Below, piece after piece: positions 53,101 through 63,706 of a stretch of 64,000 bases of DNA. The translations under genes were made by a program, and so were the position numbers. Below the pieces are notes generated by a model. It did not search any database and had not been told where the DNA came from. It was given only the letters and a program-made list of their open reading frames with translations. Position 1 is the first letter of the stretch. Every line of letters begins with the position of its first letter. Source of the stretch: Flammeovirgaceae bacterium BBD 1991-12 (GTDB taxonomy: Bacteria > Bacteroidota > Bacteroidia > Cytophagales > Cyclobacteriaceae); assembly GCA_001657315.1 (NCBI GenBank), contig LYSV01000094.1:31136-95135 (forward strand), read 5' to 3'.

Positions 53101-53978
53101 GCTTCAACATTTTGCAACAATAATAACCATGCCTCTTTTATATCACCTTTTTCCAACACTTCCTGTGCCTTTTTATGAAGGTGCTCTACGGAATGTTCAC
53201 CATGGAGCATCGCCTTCACTTCCATTCGCCGACCATATTCAGCTACTTCTTCTGCCCCCGGCAGAGATTCTATGTTTCCCAGCCGCCCCAGATTATTACC
53301 GGTAAGAACAGTGCTGTTCCTTATCGCCCCGGGGATCTGATCTACTCCTATACCCTGGGTAGTCAATGGTTTGGGGATCTCAAAGATAGACCCGCCCTGT
53401 GCATGACAATAATAGCTGCCTCCCATCCGGGCTACAGCGTCCAGTCTGTAGGGATCTATCCTACGATTTTCATCGAGGATCTCTTCACTGATATGTACAA
53501 GTACCACTTCGCAGATCACCAGGTTACCGGCTCCTCCTTCGTTTCCCAGGCTTTTTACTTCCTGTACCCTGCATTCAAAGGAAGCGGGCGACTCCTTCAC
53601 TCTTGGTGGCTGTACCTTTTCAGAGACCACCTGTGTAAGCCCGGATTTGATGAATTCATTGACCCCCCTGGCATACTCAGTACTGGCCAGTGACATCTGT
53701 TCTACCATAGGATAGTTCACAATATTGATCACTGCCTCCGGCACCTCCAGTACATTTTCCAGGCTATGTTTTGTGGTGTTATCCCTGCCTCTGTTGGCGG
53801 GTGAGAAGACCAGAATGGGAGGATTGGCACTAAATACATTGAAATAACTGAAAGGGCTGAGATTAACATTGCCAGCCTTGTCTATGGTACTGGCAAAGGC
53901 AATAGGCCTTGGAGCCACTGCCCCAAGAAGGCAGGCATGCATTTGGGCTACAGAAAGCTCTTTCGGATCAATTTTCAT
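53094..53978 (-). CDS. Flavin reductase-like protein
   Basis: 294 residues. FMN-binding split-barrel pattern: LLGAVAPRPIAFASTIDKAGNVNLSPFSYFNVF, then NPPILVFSPANRGRDNTTKH (partial text) and INIVNYPMVEQM, typical of the flavin reductase-like family including DUF447-like enzymes. Residues beyond about 220 form an extra helical tail. It lies 38 bases from fumarylacetoacetase on the same strand and may share its regulation; a direct role in tyrosine breakdown is not shown. Confidence 0.85.
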   Translation of the reverse strand: MKIDPKELSVAQMHACLLGAVAPRPIAFASTIDKAGNVNLSPFSYFNVFSANPPILVFSPANRGRDNTTKHSLENVLEVPEAVINIVNYPMVEQMSLASTEYARGVNEFIKSGLTQVVSEKVQPPRVKESPASFECRVQEVKSLGNEGGAGNLVICEVVLVHISEEILDENRRIDPYRLDAVARMGGSYYCHAQGGSIFEIPKPLTTQGIGVDQIPGAIRNSTVLTGNNLGRLGNIESLPGAEEVAEYGRRMEVKAMLHGEHSVEHLHKKAQEVLEKGDIKEAWLLLLQNVEAW

Positions 53979-54016
53979 GTAGTTGTATTTTTTATTTCCT
54001 AAGGGCCAGAAGCCGG

Positions 54017-55306
54017 TTAACCAGTAACCTGTGCCTGATCAGCAGGTAATACTTTTGTCTTCACCTCCCCAAAGCCTATCCGCACGTTACCCTTCATGCC
54101 AAAACCCCGCATGATCACAGTATCCCCATCCTGAACAAACTTTCTTTCCTCTCCGTTTGACAGCTTCAGCGGCTTTGTACCTTTCCACGCCAGCTCCAGC
54201 ATGGAACCATAGGAATCCGGCGCAGGACCACTGATGGTACCGGAAGCATACATATCCCCTACCTGCACGTTACAACCATTCACTGTGTGATGCGCCAGCT
54301 GCTGGTTTACATTCCAGTACATGTATTTAAAATTGCTGTTGCAAATAAGGTTTTCCTCACCACCTTCCGGCTGCAGGTAAACCTGCAGATGTATATCAAA
54401 GTTCTTATCTCCCTTATACTGCAGATAAGGCAACACCTCTGGCACCTGCTCAGGCCCGGAAGTTCGAAAAGGCTCCAGAGCATCCATGGTAACTATCCAC
54501 GGAGATATGGACGAGGCAAAGTTCTTTGCCAGAAAAGGCCCCAGCGGCACATATTCCCAAACCTGAATATCCCTTGCCGACCAATCGTTGAACAGCACAA
54601 ACCCAAAAATATGATCTTCCGCCTTGTGTGTAGGTATGGCATTGCCAAGACCGTTTTCCATGCAGGTAATAAAGGCCATTTCCAACTCGAAATCCAGCCG
54701 CCCCGAGGGACCAAACGACGGCCGCTCTGCCTCGGGTGGTTTTGTCTGCCCGTTAGGCCGCTTTATGCTTACTCCTGAGGGAACAATGGAAGAGGCCCTT
54801 CCATGATATCCCACGGGTATATGCCGCCAGTTGGGGAGCAAAGCGTTTTTAGGGTCTCTGAACATGGTACCGACATTGGTAGCATGTTCTATGCTGGAAT
54901 AAAAGTCCGTGTAGTTGGGTACCTTGACCGGCATGAGCATTTCTGCTTCATCCATGGGTATCAATGCCAGCTCACGCGCGGGTTTGTTGTCACGCAGCTC
55001 ATCGTGATCATGGCGCAACAACTCAGATATTCTTTCCCTGACCCTGGAAGTTACTTTCTTTCCCAATCCTATGAAATCATTCAGCCAGCGCTGGTTAAAA
55101 ACACCGGCCGGCAGGCTCAGCCCATCCAGAAATCCATTCTCATGCAGATAGGTAAGGTCCAGTACATGTTCACCTATGGCTACTCCGGCACCTGCCTCCA
55201 TGTAGTCTGTTTTGAATATCCCAAAAGGCAGATTTTGAATAGGAAAGTCAGAGTTTTCAGGTACCTCTACCCATGATTTCAGGGCGGGATCATTGGCTTT
55301 AATCAT
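54017..55306 (-). CDS. fahA: Fumarylacetoacetase
   Basis: 429 residues from the ATG at 55306; the frame is open further upstream but adds no family sequence. Hydrolyses fumarylacetoacetate to fumarate and acetoacetate, the last step of tyrosine/homogentisate breakdown. Signature pieces: FYSSIEHATNVGTMFRDP, PVGYHGRASSIVPSG, DWSARDIQVWEYVPLGPFL (catalytic and metal region) and GDMYASGTISG. Length fits. Homogentisate dioxygenase is not in the window. Confidence 0.95.
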   Translation of the reverse strand: MIKANDPALKSWVEVPENSDFPIQNLPFGIFKTDYMEAGAGVAIGEHVLDLTYLHENGFLDGLSLPAGVFNQRWLNDFIGLGKKVTSRVRERISELLRHDHDELRDNKPARELALIPMDEAEMLMPVKVPNYTDFYSSIEHATNVGTMFRDPKNALLPNWRHIPVGYHGRASSIVPSGVSIKRPNGQTKPPEAERPSFGPSGRLDFELEMAFITCMENGLGNAIPTHKAEDHIFGFVLFNDWSARDIQVWEYVPLGPFLAKNFASSISPWIVTMDALEPFRTSGPEQVPEVLPYLQYKGDKNFDIHLQVYLQPEGGEENLICNSNFKYMYWNVNQQLAHHTVNGCNVQVGDMYASGTISGPAPDSYGSMLELAWKGTKPLKLSNGEERKFVQDGDTVIMRGFGMKGNVRIGFGEVKTKVLPADQAQVTG

Positions 55307-55443
55307 CGCACAGTCAATTTTCAGATTTGCACTCCCAATACTACAAATTTTTAAGGGAGGTTGCACGGAAAATCCGGAGAGGAACTGTGTGGTATCAGCC
55401 CCATATGGTTATGACCCAAACAATGATGAACGCCCCGACGGCA

Positions 55444-57444
55444 TTACTTGTAATGTCCTACCCCAATGGCCTCATATAGCTTGTCAGGTCTGTAGATATT
55501 ACCATCTTTTATGGTCAGGTCAACCCTTCTGACTACGCTGATATCCTCCAGAGGATCACCGTCAAGCAATACGAGGTCGGCCAGCATGCCAGCCTCAACA
55601 GCGCCAAGTTTATCATCTACTCCAATCACTTCCGCAGAAATAATTGTCGCCATTTTCAATACCTCTGCCTCAGGGATGCCCGCCTTTACATAGTTTTCAA
55701 GTTTCTTATGGAGCGCAAACCCAGCCATGGCATCTGTGCCGGGAACAATTGTGATCCCGTTGCTGTAAAGCTCATAGATGATATCAAGCAATTTATTGTA
55801 GGAGTTACGGTATTGTTCCTCTTTCCCCTCCGGTATGGGGAGCCCGCCAGAATAATAGCGTCGCTTCACCTGAACGGGGAGCCGGTCCAGGACCGAAACG
55901 AACTGTGGATCAGGCTCGCCTGCTTTGGTGCAAAACATCCCTTCAAAAAAAGATACCGTAGGATCTATCACAGTGTTATTTTTCCTTAAAAGCTCAATAA
56001 AGGCCCTGAACTCCCTGCCCTTCAGGTTGAGAGCGTGCGTATGCTCCGCCACCATGGAAAACCGTAGGGGTGTGCGGGTGTCGATCGTATCCGGCAAAAA
56101 ATTCAACGCCAGCATGTTCACGTGCTGGATTTCGTCGTATCCATGTTCAACTGCCTGACTGGCCAGCATATAGGCAGGAATATGACCACTGACCCTCATA
56201 CCCAGCTCATGAGCCCTGTCTGTCAGAGGCTTTACCCAGTCGGGATCAATGGAGCTGTAGAGCTTTATTTGCTGATATCCCTTGTCTTTATAAAATTGTA
56301 CAGCCTCAAGACCTTCCTCAAGGGTGCTGACTATTTTTCCTATCGGCCCTGCATAGGGACCTGCCTGGTCGATAAAGCCACACATCACCAGTATTCTGGG
56401 GCCTATAGCTTCGTTGTTGTCAAATTCCGCCTTGATATTGAGCAGATCGAGCGAGTTGGCAAGATCACGAACGGAAGTCACCCCTGCAGCTATATCCAAA
56501 ATGCCGTCCGGCCTGAACAGATGACCATGCATGTCAAAAAGGCCAGGGATCAGGGTCTTGCCTGTCCCGTCAATAACATTGGTTACTTCCGGTATGTCTT
56601 CTGCTGCTGGTATAATATGACTGATCTTATTCCCGCTGATGATCACCGTCTTGTTTTTTTCAATGATACCTTCTCGTACATCAAAAACATTCACATTTTT
56701 TATGGCTAAAAGGCCCGAGGGTACCTCTGTGAGCCGTTCGGCCAGCGTTTTGTAATAAGCCAGTTCCTTTTCAGTTTGTATCTCCAGGAGCTGGGCACCC
56801 AGGGAGTCATATCCTGACCGGATACAGGAAAACCATGAGGAAACGGAAGCAAAAAAACGATCCCTCTTATCCATCCACACATAAGTGGGAGTAAAGGAAA
56901 AGCCTGTTACTTCCAGTAAACTCAGGCCAAGGGTATCGTTGATCAGGATATCTTTGGTGTCAGTGATCCTTGCAGTACCACCCGGTAGCAGATCAACCGA
57001 GCGATCAGGAATAGTCAGTAATTTCCTCATCAGTAACTCGGTACTGCCGAAAGTACTGTTTACCGCAGAATAGAACGACCCCCCGTCGGAGTTCCGGGTA
57101 CCACTCTCTGAGGAACTGTTCCAGGTGGCTGTGCTCCCATCAAAGGTAAAAATCTCGTTTACAGTGTCTTTAAGGTAGTTGTGGCCCTGAGTTTTCAGGT
57201 CATGGATGACACCGTCATCTCCCAACCGGACCCTTTCCTCCAGGTGTGGGCCACGCCCACGGTCATTGAATTCAAAAACAAATTTGTATGTACCATCTTC
57301 CTCACGGCTACCCTGGTGATAGCCCGCAAGATTACCTCCCATATAAACGTTGTACTTTATTTCCGGATATGGAGCGCTCTTTTGGTGCTTTTCACACGAG
57401 ACCAGTATTGCGACAAGAAGAAGGGCAGGGATTATTCTGTTCAT
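55444..57444 (-). CDS. Lipoprotein amidohydrolase
   Basis: 666 residues. Lipobox VSC (Cys16), a 200-residue N-terminal beta region, then a TIM-barrel amidohydrolase: GKTLIPGLFDMHGHLFRPDG with HxH, GVTSVRDLAN, HIPAYML, EIQHVNMLAL and GTDAMAGF with the catalytic Asp. It ends with a typical urease-like small domain (VEAGMLADLVLLDGDPLEDI). Related to imidazolonepropionase-like secreted enzymes with unknown substrate, perhaps peptides. Confidence 0.88.
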   Translation of the reverse strand: MNRIIPALLLVAILVSCEKHQKSAPYPEIKYNVYMGGNLAGYHQGSREEDGTYKFVFEFNDRGRGPHLEERVRLGDDGVIHDLKTQGHNYLKDTVNEIFTFDGSTATWNSSSESGTRNSDGGSFYSAVNSTFGSTELLMRKLLTIPDRSVDLLPGGTARITDTKDILINDTLGLSLLEVTGFSFTPTYVWMDKRDRFFASVSSWFSCIRSGYDSLGAQLLEIQTEKELAYYKTLAERLTEVPSGLLAIKNVNVFDVREGIIEKNKTVIISGNKISHIIPAAEDIPEVTNVIDGTGKTLIPGLFDMHGHLFRPDGILDIAAGVTSVRDLANSLDLLNIKAEFDNNEAIGPRILVMCGFIDQAGPYAGPIGKIVSTLEEGLEAVQFYKDKGYQQIKLYSSIDPDWVKPLTDRAHELGMRVSGHIPAYMLASQAVEHGYDEIQHVNMLALNFLPDTIDTRTPLRFSMVAEHTHALNLKGREFRAFIELLRKNNTVIDPTVSFFEGMFCTKAGEPDPQFVSVLDRLPVQVKRRYYSGGLPIPEGKEEQYRNSYNKLLDIIYELYSNGITIVPGTDAMAGFALHKKLENYVKAGIPEAEVLKMATIISAEVIGVDDKLGAVEAGMLADLVLLDGDPLEDISVVRRVDLTIKDGNIYRPDKLYEAIGVGHYK

Positions 57445-57623
57445 TGGTTTTATGGTTTGGTCCGTCTCAGTACGTTCTTCCCGTTTGACAAGGTTGCGTC
57501 AGGGGGGAGAATTGTAAAAATAAAAGTTCTAAGTTGTAATTTGAAAGTTCCAGGTTCTATCAACAAATTACAAATAAGGGTCAACTCCCTTTTTATAACC
57601 TTTCCCACCTCTACTTATTTTCA

Positions 57624-57631
57624 TAATTTTG
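57624..57631 (+). promoter_or_regulatory. Putative -7 element of valS
   Basis: TAATTTTG, a TAnnTTTG match, about 31 bases before the valS ATG. It lies in the 218-base divergent gap between the amidohydrolase and valS genes; nothing else definite is seen there. Confidence 0.45.
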
Positions 57632-57662
57632 CGCTCTTAAAATTCAGGCAAGAAGGAAACGT

Positions 57663-60344
57663 ATGGCACTCAGCACTAAATATGATCCCAGTCAGGTAGA
57701 AGATAAATGGTATCAGCACTGGATGGATAAAGGTTTTTTCCATTCTGAGCCGGACCAGGACAGAGAACCTTACACCATCATCATTCCTCCGCCCAATGTC
57801 ACCGGCGTATTGCATATGGGGCATATGCTGAACAATACTATACAGGATGTACTTATCCGCAAGGCCCGTATGGAAGGAAAAGAAGCCTGCTGGGTACCGG
57901 GAACGGATCATGCGTCCATTGCTACGGAGGCAAAGGTGGTGAGAATGCTGCGTGAGAAGGGCATCTCCAAAGGCAACCTGAGCCGTGAAGAATTCCTGAA
58001 ATATGCCTGGGAATGGAAGGAAAAATACGGTGGTATTATACTCGAGCAGCTTAAAAAACTAGGCGCTTCGTGTGATTGGGAAAGGACCAGTTTCACCATG
58101 GATGAGGGGTATTTCAAGGCAGTGATCAGGGTGTTTGTGGACCTGTACGGGAAGGGCTACATCTACAGGGGTCTGCGTATGATCAACTGGGATGTAGAAG
58201 CGAAAACAGCCGTTTCCAACGAAGAGGTGATCTATCAGGAAGGCGGGGAAATGTCAAAGCTGTATTCTGTAAAATATCAGATCAGTGGCTCGGATGAATA
58301 TGTCACTATTGCCACACAACGGCCGGAGACCATTCTTGGAGACACCGCCATAGCAGTAAACCCAAAAGACGAGCGCTATACACACCTGATCGGTAAAAAA
58401 GCACTGGTACCCTTCATTGACAGGGAGATCCCTATTATTGGTGATGACTATGTGGAGCTGGATTTTGGCACAGGCTGTCTGAAGGTAACGCCCGCTCATG
58501 ATCCCAATGATTATGAAATAGGCCTGAGACATGACCTTGAGATCATAGATACCATTGATGATGACGGCCGGCTAAATGAAAAATGTGAAGTACCCCGATA
58601 TGTAGGTATAGACCGGTTTGAAGTAAGGAAACAGATCGTAAAAGACCTGCGTGAGGCCGGACACCTGGTAGGAGAAGAAGACTTTAACACACGCATAGGT
58701 CGTTCTGAACGGACCAATACAGTTATTGAGCCAAAACTCTCATTACAGTGGTTCATTAAAATGAAGGATATCTCCAGAACGGCACATAAAGCGGTTATGG
58801 ATGATGAAGTGGTTCTCTATCCTGCTAAATTCAAAAATACCTACAACCACTGGATGGAAAACGTCCGCGACTGGTGCATCTCCAGGCAGCTGTGGTGGGG
58901 CCAGCGGATCCCCGCATGGTACTATGGCGAGGGTGAAAATGATTTTGCAGTAGCAGAAGCTGCCGAAGAAGCGCTGGAGCAGGCCCGTGAAAAGTCAGGG
59001 AAAAAGGATCTGACCATGGAAGACCTGCAACAGGACCCCGACGTGCTGGACACCTGGGCCTCCTCATGGTTGTTCCCCATAGCGGTGTTCAATGGTTTTG
59101 ATGATCAGTACTTTGACCGTGAAGGGGGTAAGATCATCAAAGGCGCCAACACTGAACTGGACTATTATTACCCTACGAACACTTTGGTCACAGCCCCTGA
59201 GATCCTGTTTTTCTGGGTGGCAAGGATGATCATAGCAGGATACGAATACAAGGACGATAAGCCATTCAAAAATGTATATCTCACAGGTATAGTACGGGAC
59301 AAGCAGCGGCGAAAGATGTCCAAATCGCTGGGCAATTCACCTGATCCACTTGATCTGATCAAAAAATACGGTGCCGATGGGGTGAGAACCGGCATGCTAT
59401 TCAGCTCTCCTGCGGGCAACGATCTGCTTTTTGATGAAAAACTGTGCGAACAGGGTCGAAATTTTGCCAATAAGATATGGAATGCCTTTCGTCTGGTTAA
59501 GGGCTGGGAAGTTAACGGATCCTCTTTTGCTGAAGGAAACCAAACAGCGATCGACTGGTTCACCTCCCGGTTCAATCAGACATTGGCGGAAGTAGAAGAT
59601 CATTTTGAAAAGTTCCGGATATCTGATGCCCTGATGTCCATCTACAAACTGATATGGGATGATTTCTGCTCCTGGTATCTGGAAATGATCAAACCAGCAT
59701 ACGGAGCTCCTGTTGATGCCGGCACCCTGGACCATACTATTGATTTCTTTGAAAATATTATGAAGCTACTCCACCCTTTCATGCCTTTCATATCGGAAGA
59801 GTTGTGGCATGAACTTAGGGACCGGAAAGAAAATGATTGCCTGATCGTAGCACCATGGCCGGAAGGTGGGAGTGTGAATAAAGACAGCATTGAAGCTGCA
59901 TCTTTTGCCTTTGAGGTGATCACGAACATAAGAAATACGAGAAATGCGCGCCAGATCTCACCCAAGGAATCTTTGACATTGTTGATAAAAACCCCCGGGT
60001 TCAAAAAGTTTGGTGAGTTCTCATCCATCATCTGCAAGCTGGCCAACCTGACCTCGATGGAGGAAACGATGGAGAAGGTTGACAATGCAGCCCAGTTTGT
60101 CATTAAGGGCGACGAGTTCTTTATCCCTCTCGACGGGAATATAGACGCAGAAAAAGAGCGTGAAGAACTGCTTAAACAGCTGGAGTACACAAAGGGTTTC
60201 CTTGCTGCGGTGAACAAGAAGCTGGGCAATGAAAGGTTTGTGAATGGCGCCCCTGCTCATGTGGTAGAAACGGAAAAAAAGAAAAAGGCTGATGCTGAAG
60301 CCAAGATCAAAGTGCTGGAGGAAAGCCTGGCAGCTCTAATGTAA
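57663..60344 (+). CDS. valS: Valyl-tRNA synthetase
   Basis: 893 residues. Class I aminoacyl-tRNA synthetase that charges tRNA-Val. The HIGH box is HMGH (residues 51-54) in PPPNVTGVLHMGHML; KMSKS is RRKMSKSLGNSPDP. An editing domain lies between (TIATQRPETILGDTAIAV, GTGCLKVTPAHDPNDYEIG). A C-terminal coiled coil (about 830-893) contacts tRNA. Start at the ATG preceded by a promoter element. Single-gene unit. Confidence 0.97.
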   Translation: MALSTKYDPSQVEDKWYQHWMDKGFFHSEPDQDREPYTIIIPPPNVTGVLHMGHMLNNTIQDVLIRKARMEGKEACWVPGTDHASIATEAKVVRMLREKGISKGNLSREEFLKYAWEWKEKYGGIILEQLKKLGASCDWERTSFTMDEGYFKAVIRVFVDLYGKGYIYRGLRMINWDVEAKTAVSNEEVIYQEGGEMSKLYSVKYQISGSDEYVTIATQRPETILGDTAIAVNPKDERYTHLIGKKALVPFIDREIPIIGDDYVELDFGTGCLKVTPAHDPNDYEIGLRHDLEIIDTIDDDGRLNEKCEVPRYVGIDRFEVRKQIVKDLREAGHLVGEEDFNTRIGRSERTNTVIEPKLSLQWFIKMKDISRTAHKAVMDDEVVLYPAKFKNTYNHWMENVRDWCISRQLWWGQRIPAWYYGEGENDFAVAEAAEEALEQAREKSGKKDLTMEDLQQDPDVLDTWASSWLFPIAVFNGFDDQYFDREGGKIIKGANTELDYYYPTNTLVTAPEILFFWVARMIIAGYEYKDDKPFKNVYLTGIVRDKQRRKMSKSLGNSPDPLDLIKKYGADGVRTGMLFSSPAGNDLLFDEKLCEQGRNFANKIWNAFRLVKGWEVNGSSFAEGNQTAIDWFTSRFNQTLAEVEDHFEKFRISDALMSIYKLIWDDFCSWYLEMIKPAYGAPVDAGTLDHTIDFFENIMKLLHPFMPFISEELWHELRDRKENDCLIVAPWPEGGSVNKDSIEAASFAFEVITNIRNTRNARQISPKESLTLLIKTPGFKKFGEFSSIICKLANLTSMEETMEKVDNAAQFVIKGDEFFIPLDGNIDAEKEREELLKQLEYTKGFLAAVNKKLGNERFVNGAPAHVVETEKKKKADAEAKIKVLEESLAALM

Positions 60345-60424
60345 GATCGGTACGTAGTACCTCTGGTCGGCATTATTGCAGATCGCCCTTAACCAACAAC
60401 GATCAACCAATAACCACTCTGGTT

Positions 60425-61645
60425 TCAGAACCGTGCAAGCAGTAGTCCCAGATCCGTGTGCTTCATCCCAAATTTACGTCCGATGTGCTCATTGGTAAGG
60501 TTACCCTTAAAGGTATAAACACCTTTCATGAACCAGTTATGTACATAGATCATTTCTTCTACCCCACCTTCGTCAGCCGCCCTGAGGATCGTAGGTGTAA
60601 AAATGTTACTCAAGGCCGTACTTGCCGTCAGGGCTACACGGGAAGCTATATTGGGTACACAATAATGGATCACATCATACTTTCTGAATGTAGGTTTGCT
60701 TAGTGTAGTGAGCTCAGAAGTTTCCACACACCCTCCCTGATCAATGCTCAGGTCAATAATAATGGAGTCCGGTTTCATCTGCGCCACCATATCTTCAGTG
60801 ACCACATACCGGTTTCTCCCTTTTTCCGCCCTCAGCGCCCCTATCACCACATCGGCCTGGGTGAGCGAATCCCTGAGGGTCTTGGTATCGATAGTAGAAG
60901 TATGGATCTGCCGGCCTAATGCATGTTTGATCCTTCGCAGCTTGTAAATATGATTATCAAATACCTGAATGTTCGCCCCCAGTCCGATAGCCGCCCGGGC
61001 GGCGTATTCGGCAACGGTACCAGCCCCGATGATCACCACTTTGGTGGGCGGCACTCCTGTTATACCGCCAAGTATCACACCCATACCATCACTGGCAGAG
61101 CTCAAATACTCTGAGGCAATGGACATCACCGTATTTCCGGCTATTTCACTCATAGCCCTGATGATGGGCATACCTCCTACCTTGTCTTCAATGAATTCGT
61201 AGGCCAGGGCAGTAATATTTTTTTTATTCAGAGCCTTTATATACTGAGGTGTCTGATTTCCCAACTGCAGCGCTGAGATAAGCACCTGCCCGTTTTGCAT
61301 CAGATCAATCTCCTCCATGGTAGGAGGTTCAATTTTCAGGATCACTTTGGCCTTGTATACCTCTTCGGGACTGTACATGATCTTGGCTCCGGCATCACTG
61401 TAATCCTTATCGGAAAACTTCGCGCTTTCCCCTGCCCGAGCTTCAATCCATATTTCATGTCCATTGTTTACAAGGAGCTGCACAGCATCGGGAGTGAGCG
61501 TGATCCGGCGCTCCTGCATGGATATCTCATTCGGCAGTCCTATGAAAAAGGAGTATTTGCCCTGTTTGACTGGCATCAACTTCTCCTGAGGGTACAAACT
61601 GGACTCCTTTGCCAGTTGTGCAAAACCAGACTGTTGCTTACTCAT
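60425..61645 (-). CDS. ald: Alanine dehydrogenase
   Basis: 406 residues. Converts L-alanine to pyruvate and ammonium with NAD. The N-terminal motif EISMQERRITLTPDAVQLLVNNGHEIWIEARAGE (shown in parts), the catalytic Lys/His region and the NAD fold VVIIGAGTVAEYAARAAIGLGANIQVFD (about 205-232) are clear. It ends with IDLSIDQGGCVET and HYCVPNIASRV, as in alanine dehydrogenase/PNT subunits. Overlaps tsaE by eight bases. Confidence 0.94.
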   Translation of the reverse strand: MSKQQSGFAQLAKESSLYPQEKLMPVKQGKYSFFIGLPNEISMQERRITLTPDAVQLLVNNGHEIWIEARAGESAKFSDKDYSDAGAKIMYSPEEVYKAKVILKIEPPTMEEIDLMQNGQVLISALQLGNQTPQYIKALNKKNITALAYEFIEDKVGGMPIIRAMSEIAGNTVMSIASEYLSSASDGMGVILGGITGVPPTKVVIIGAGTVAEYAARAAIGLGANIQVFDNHIYKLRRIKHALGRQIHTSTIDTKTLRDSLTQADVVIGALRAEKGRNRYVVTEDMVAQMKPDSIIIDLSIDQGGCVETSELTTLSKPTFRKYDVIHYCVPNIASRVALTASTALSNIFTPTILRAADEGGVEEMIYVHNWFMKGVYTFKGNLTNEHIGRKFGMKHTDLGLLLARF

Positions 61646-62084
61646 ATTTTGTGAGTTCGATTGATCTTTGAGCAGGATCGACTATACCGATCTTCACTTC
61701 CATATATTGATCCGGCAGCAGATTGGTTATTCTGGAAGGCCATTCAATAAAGCAATATTCTCCTGAATAGAAATATTCCTCACAGCCTATATCCATAGCC
61801 TCCGATATATCTTCGATCCTGTAAAAATCAAAATGAAAAAATACTTCACCTATGTTGTTTTGGTATTCATTAACAATCGAAAATGTGGGGCTGCTCACAT
61901 TATCCACCACACCAAACTGACAGCACAACTCACGGATCAGAGTTGTTTTACCGGCACCCATATCACCTTCAAAAGCCCAGACACGCACGTCTCCCGCAAA
62001 TGTTTTGATATCACGGGCCGCCACTTTCAACTCTTCCAACCTCACCCCGGTCAGGGCCTTGTAATTCGAGCCGCTATCGGCCAT
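61638..62084 (-). CDS. tsaE: tRNA threonylcarbamoyladenosine protein TsaE
   Basis: 148 residues. P-loop ATPase essential for t6A37 in tRNA with TsaB and TsaD. Walker A is FEGDMGAGKTTLIRELC (about residues 39-55), followed by SSPTFSIVNEYQ and FHFDFYRIED, both diagnostic. Between porX and ald with overlaps on both sides, so these three genes share a transcript. Confidence 0.95.
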   Translation of the reverse strand: MADSGSNYKALTGVRLEELKVAARDIKTFAGDVRVWAFEGDMGAGKTTLIRELCCQFGVVDNVSSPTFSIVNEYQNNIGEVFFHFDFYRIEDISEAMDIGCEEYFYSGEYCFIEWPSRITNLLPDQYMEVKIGIVDPAQRSIELTKYE

Positions 62085-63660
62085 ATTTCGAATTTAGTGA
62101 AATTATCGGAATAATCATTTCCTCCATAGATACCCCACCATGCTGAAAAGTATCGCGGTAATAATTCACATAATAGTTATAGTTATTGGGATAAGCAAAA
62201 AACTGGTCTTCTGTGGCAAAAACATAGGATGTGGATACGTTTACCTTTGGCAAATGGATACGTTCCGGGCGTGGTGCTTCCAGTACCTTGTCGGACTGTT
62301 CATAGCCCAGATTCTTGCCCTGCTTATACCTGAGATTGGTGTTTGTGTTTCTGTCCCCTATGATCTTATAGGGCCTTTTTACACGGATAGTCCCATGATC
62401 AGTAGTAATGATCAGTCTGGCCCCAACCTCTGAAATGACCCTCAACGCGTCGATCAGCGGAGAATGATCGATCCAGGAGCGTGTGATAGACCGGTAGGCC
62501 GACTCATCCGGGGCCAGCTCACGGATCATGGCCATATCCGTACGGGCATGGGAAAGCATATCCACAAAATTGTAAACGATCACATTCAGGTCATTGGCAG
62601 CAAGGTTTTTGATGTTGTCTACCAGTTGCTTACCCTCAGAGGTATGCTTCACCTTGTGATAGCTGAATTTGATATTCAGATTATTCCTTCTGATCTGCCT
62701 TTCAAGAAATTTATCTTCAAAGTTATTCTTGCCTTCTTCGGAGTCCTCACCTACCCAGATGTCAGAATGTTTTTTGGCCATTTCTGCCGGCAACATACCC
62801 GAAAATATAGCATTTCGTGAGTAGGCCGTGGTGGTAGGCAGAATAGAATAATAGGTATCCTCCTTTTCTACGGTGAAAAACTCCAGTATCGCTGGCTCTA
62901 TAACCTTCCACTGATCGTAGCGCAAATTATCAACCACCAGAAAAAAAAGCGACCTCCCATCCTTGTCCAGCTCCGGAAATACCCTTGATCTCATCAGCTG
63001 GTGGCTTAGTAGGGGCCGGTCCGCGTTGGGATCGTTCAGCCATGACTCGTAATGGTCATCGATAAAACGGGCGAACTGACTATTCGCCTCATCCTTTTGC
63101 ATATCCAGCACCTCTCCCATACTCCTGTTGTCAGTTTCATCAATCTCCAGCTCCCAGAATATCAGCTTTTTATAGATATCTGCCCACTCTTCATGGCTCA
63201 TATCATCCTGAAAGGCCATACTGATATTGCGAAAGTCCTGCTGATAGCTCAGGTTGGTCTTTTCAGTGATCAGCCTCTTATTGTCAAGAATTCTTTTCAC
63301 AGACAGTAGGATCTGGCTGGGATTCAGGGGTTTGATGAGATAGTCTGCGATTTTGGCGCCTATGGCTTCCTCCATAATATGCTCCTCCTCATTTTTGGTG
63401 ATCATCACCACCGGCAGGTTCGGTTTCATGGATTTGATCTGGGTTAGGGCTTCCAGCCCGGACATCCCCGGCATATTTTCATCAAGGAAAACCACATCAA
63501 AATGCTCGTCTTCGCATTTTTCAATAGCATCCGTCCCACTGTTCACCGGGGTAATGTCGTATCCCTTGTTTTCCATAAACAGAATATGCGGCTTCAGTAA
63601 ATCGATCTCATCATCCGCCCACAAAATATTATATCTTTGCATAGGTTCAAATTTGTTCAA
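62074..63660 (-). CDS. porX: PorX-type response regulator with PglZ domain
   Basis: 528 residues. An N-terminal receiver domain with phosphoacceptor D60 in VVFLDENMPG and the acidic pair WADDEID is joined by a helical linker (about 130-200) to a C-terminal PglZ phosphodiesterase-like domain with LFFLVVDNLRYDQW, ARNAIFSGMLP and ITTDHGTIRV. This architecture is PorX, which controls the type IX secretion system and gliding in Bacteroidota, with PorY and sigma factor SigP. A start at residue 7 (MQRYN) is possible. First gene of the porX-tsaE-ald group. Confidence 0.92.
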   Translation of the reverse strand: MNKFEPMQRYNILWADDEIDLLKPHILFMENKGYDITPVNSGTDAIEKCEDEHFDVVFLDENMPGMSGLEALTQIKSMKPNLPVVMITKNEEEHIMEEAIGAKIADYLIKPLNPSQILLSVKRILDNKRLITEKTNLSYQQDFRNISMAFQDDMSHEEWADIYKKLIFWELEIDETDNRSMGEVLDMQKDEANSQFARFIDDHYESWLNDPNADRPLLSHQLMRSRVFPELDKDGRSLFFLVVDNLRYDQWKVIEPAILEFFTVEKEDTYYSILPTTTAYSRNAIFSGMLPAEMAKKHSDIWVGEDSEEGKNNFEDKFLERQIRRNNLNIKFSYHKVKHTSEGKQLVDNIKNLAANDLNVIVYNFVDMLSHARTDMAMIRELAPDESAYRSITRSWIDHSPLIDALRVISEVGARLIITTDHGTIRVKRPYKIIGDRNTNTNLRYKQGKNLGYEQSDKVLEAPRPERIHLPKVNVSTSYVFATEDQFFAYPNNYNYYVNYYRDTFQHGGVSMEEMIIPIISLNSKYGR

Positions 63661-63706
63661 TAAGCATTCCTTACCTTAAACCTAACGCAATAATCGTCCC
63701 AATAGA

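Noticed and set aside
60349..60361. GGTAC/GTACC hairpin after valS
   Set aside because: Only five pairs and no T-run; too weak to call a terminator.
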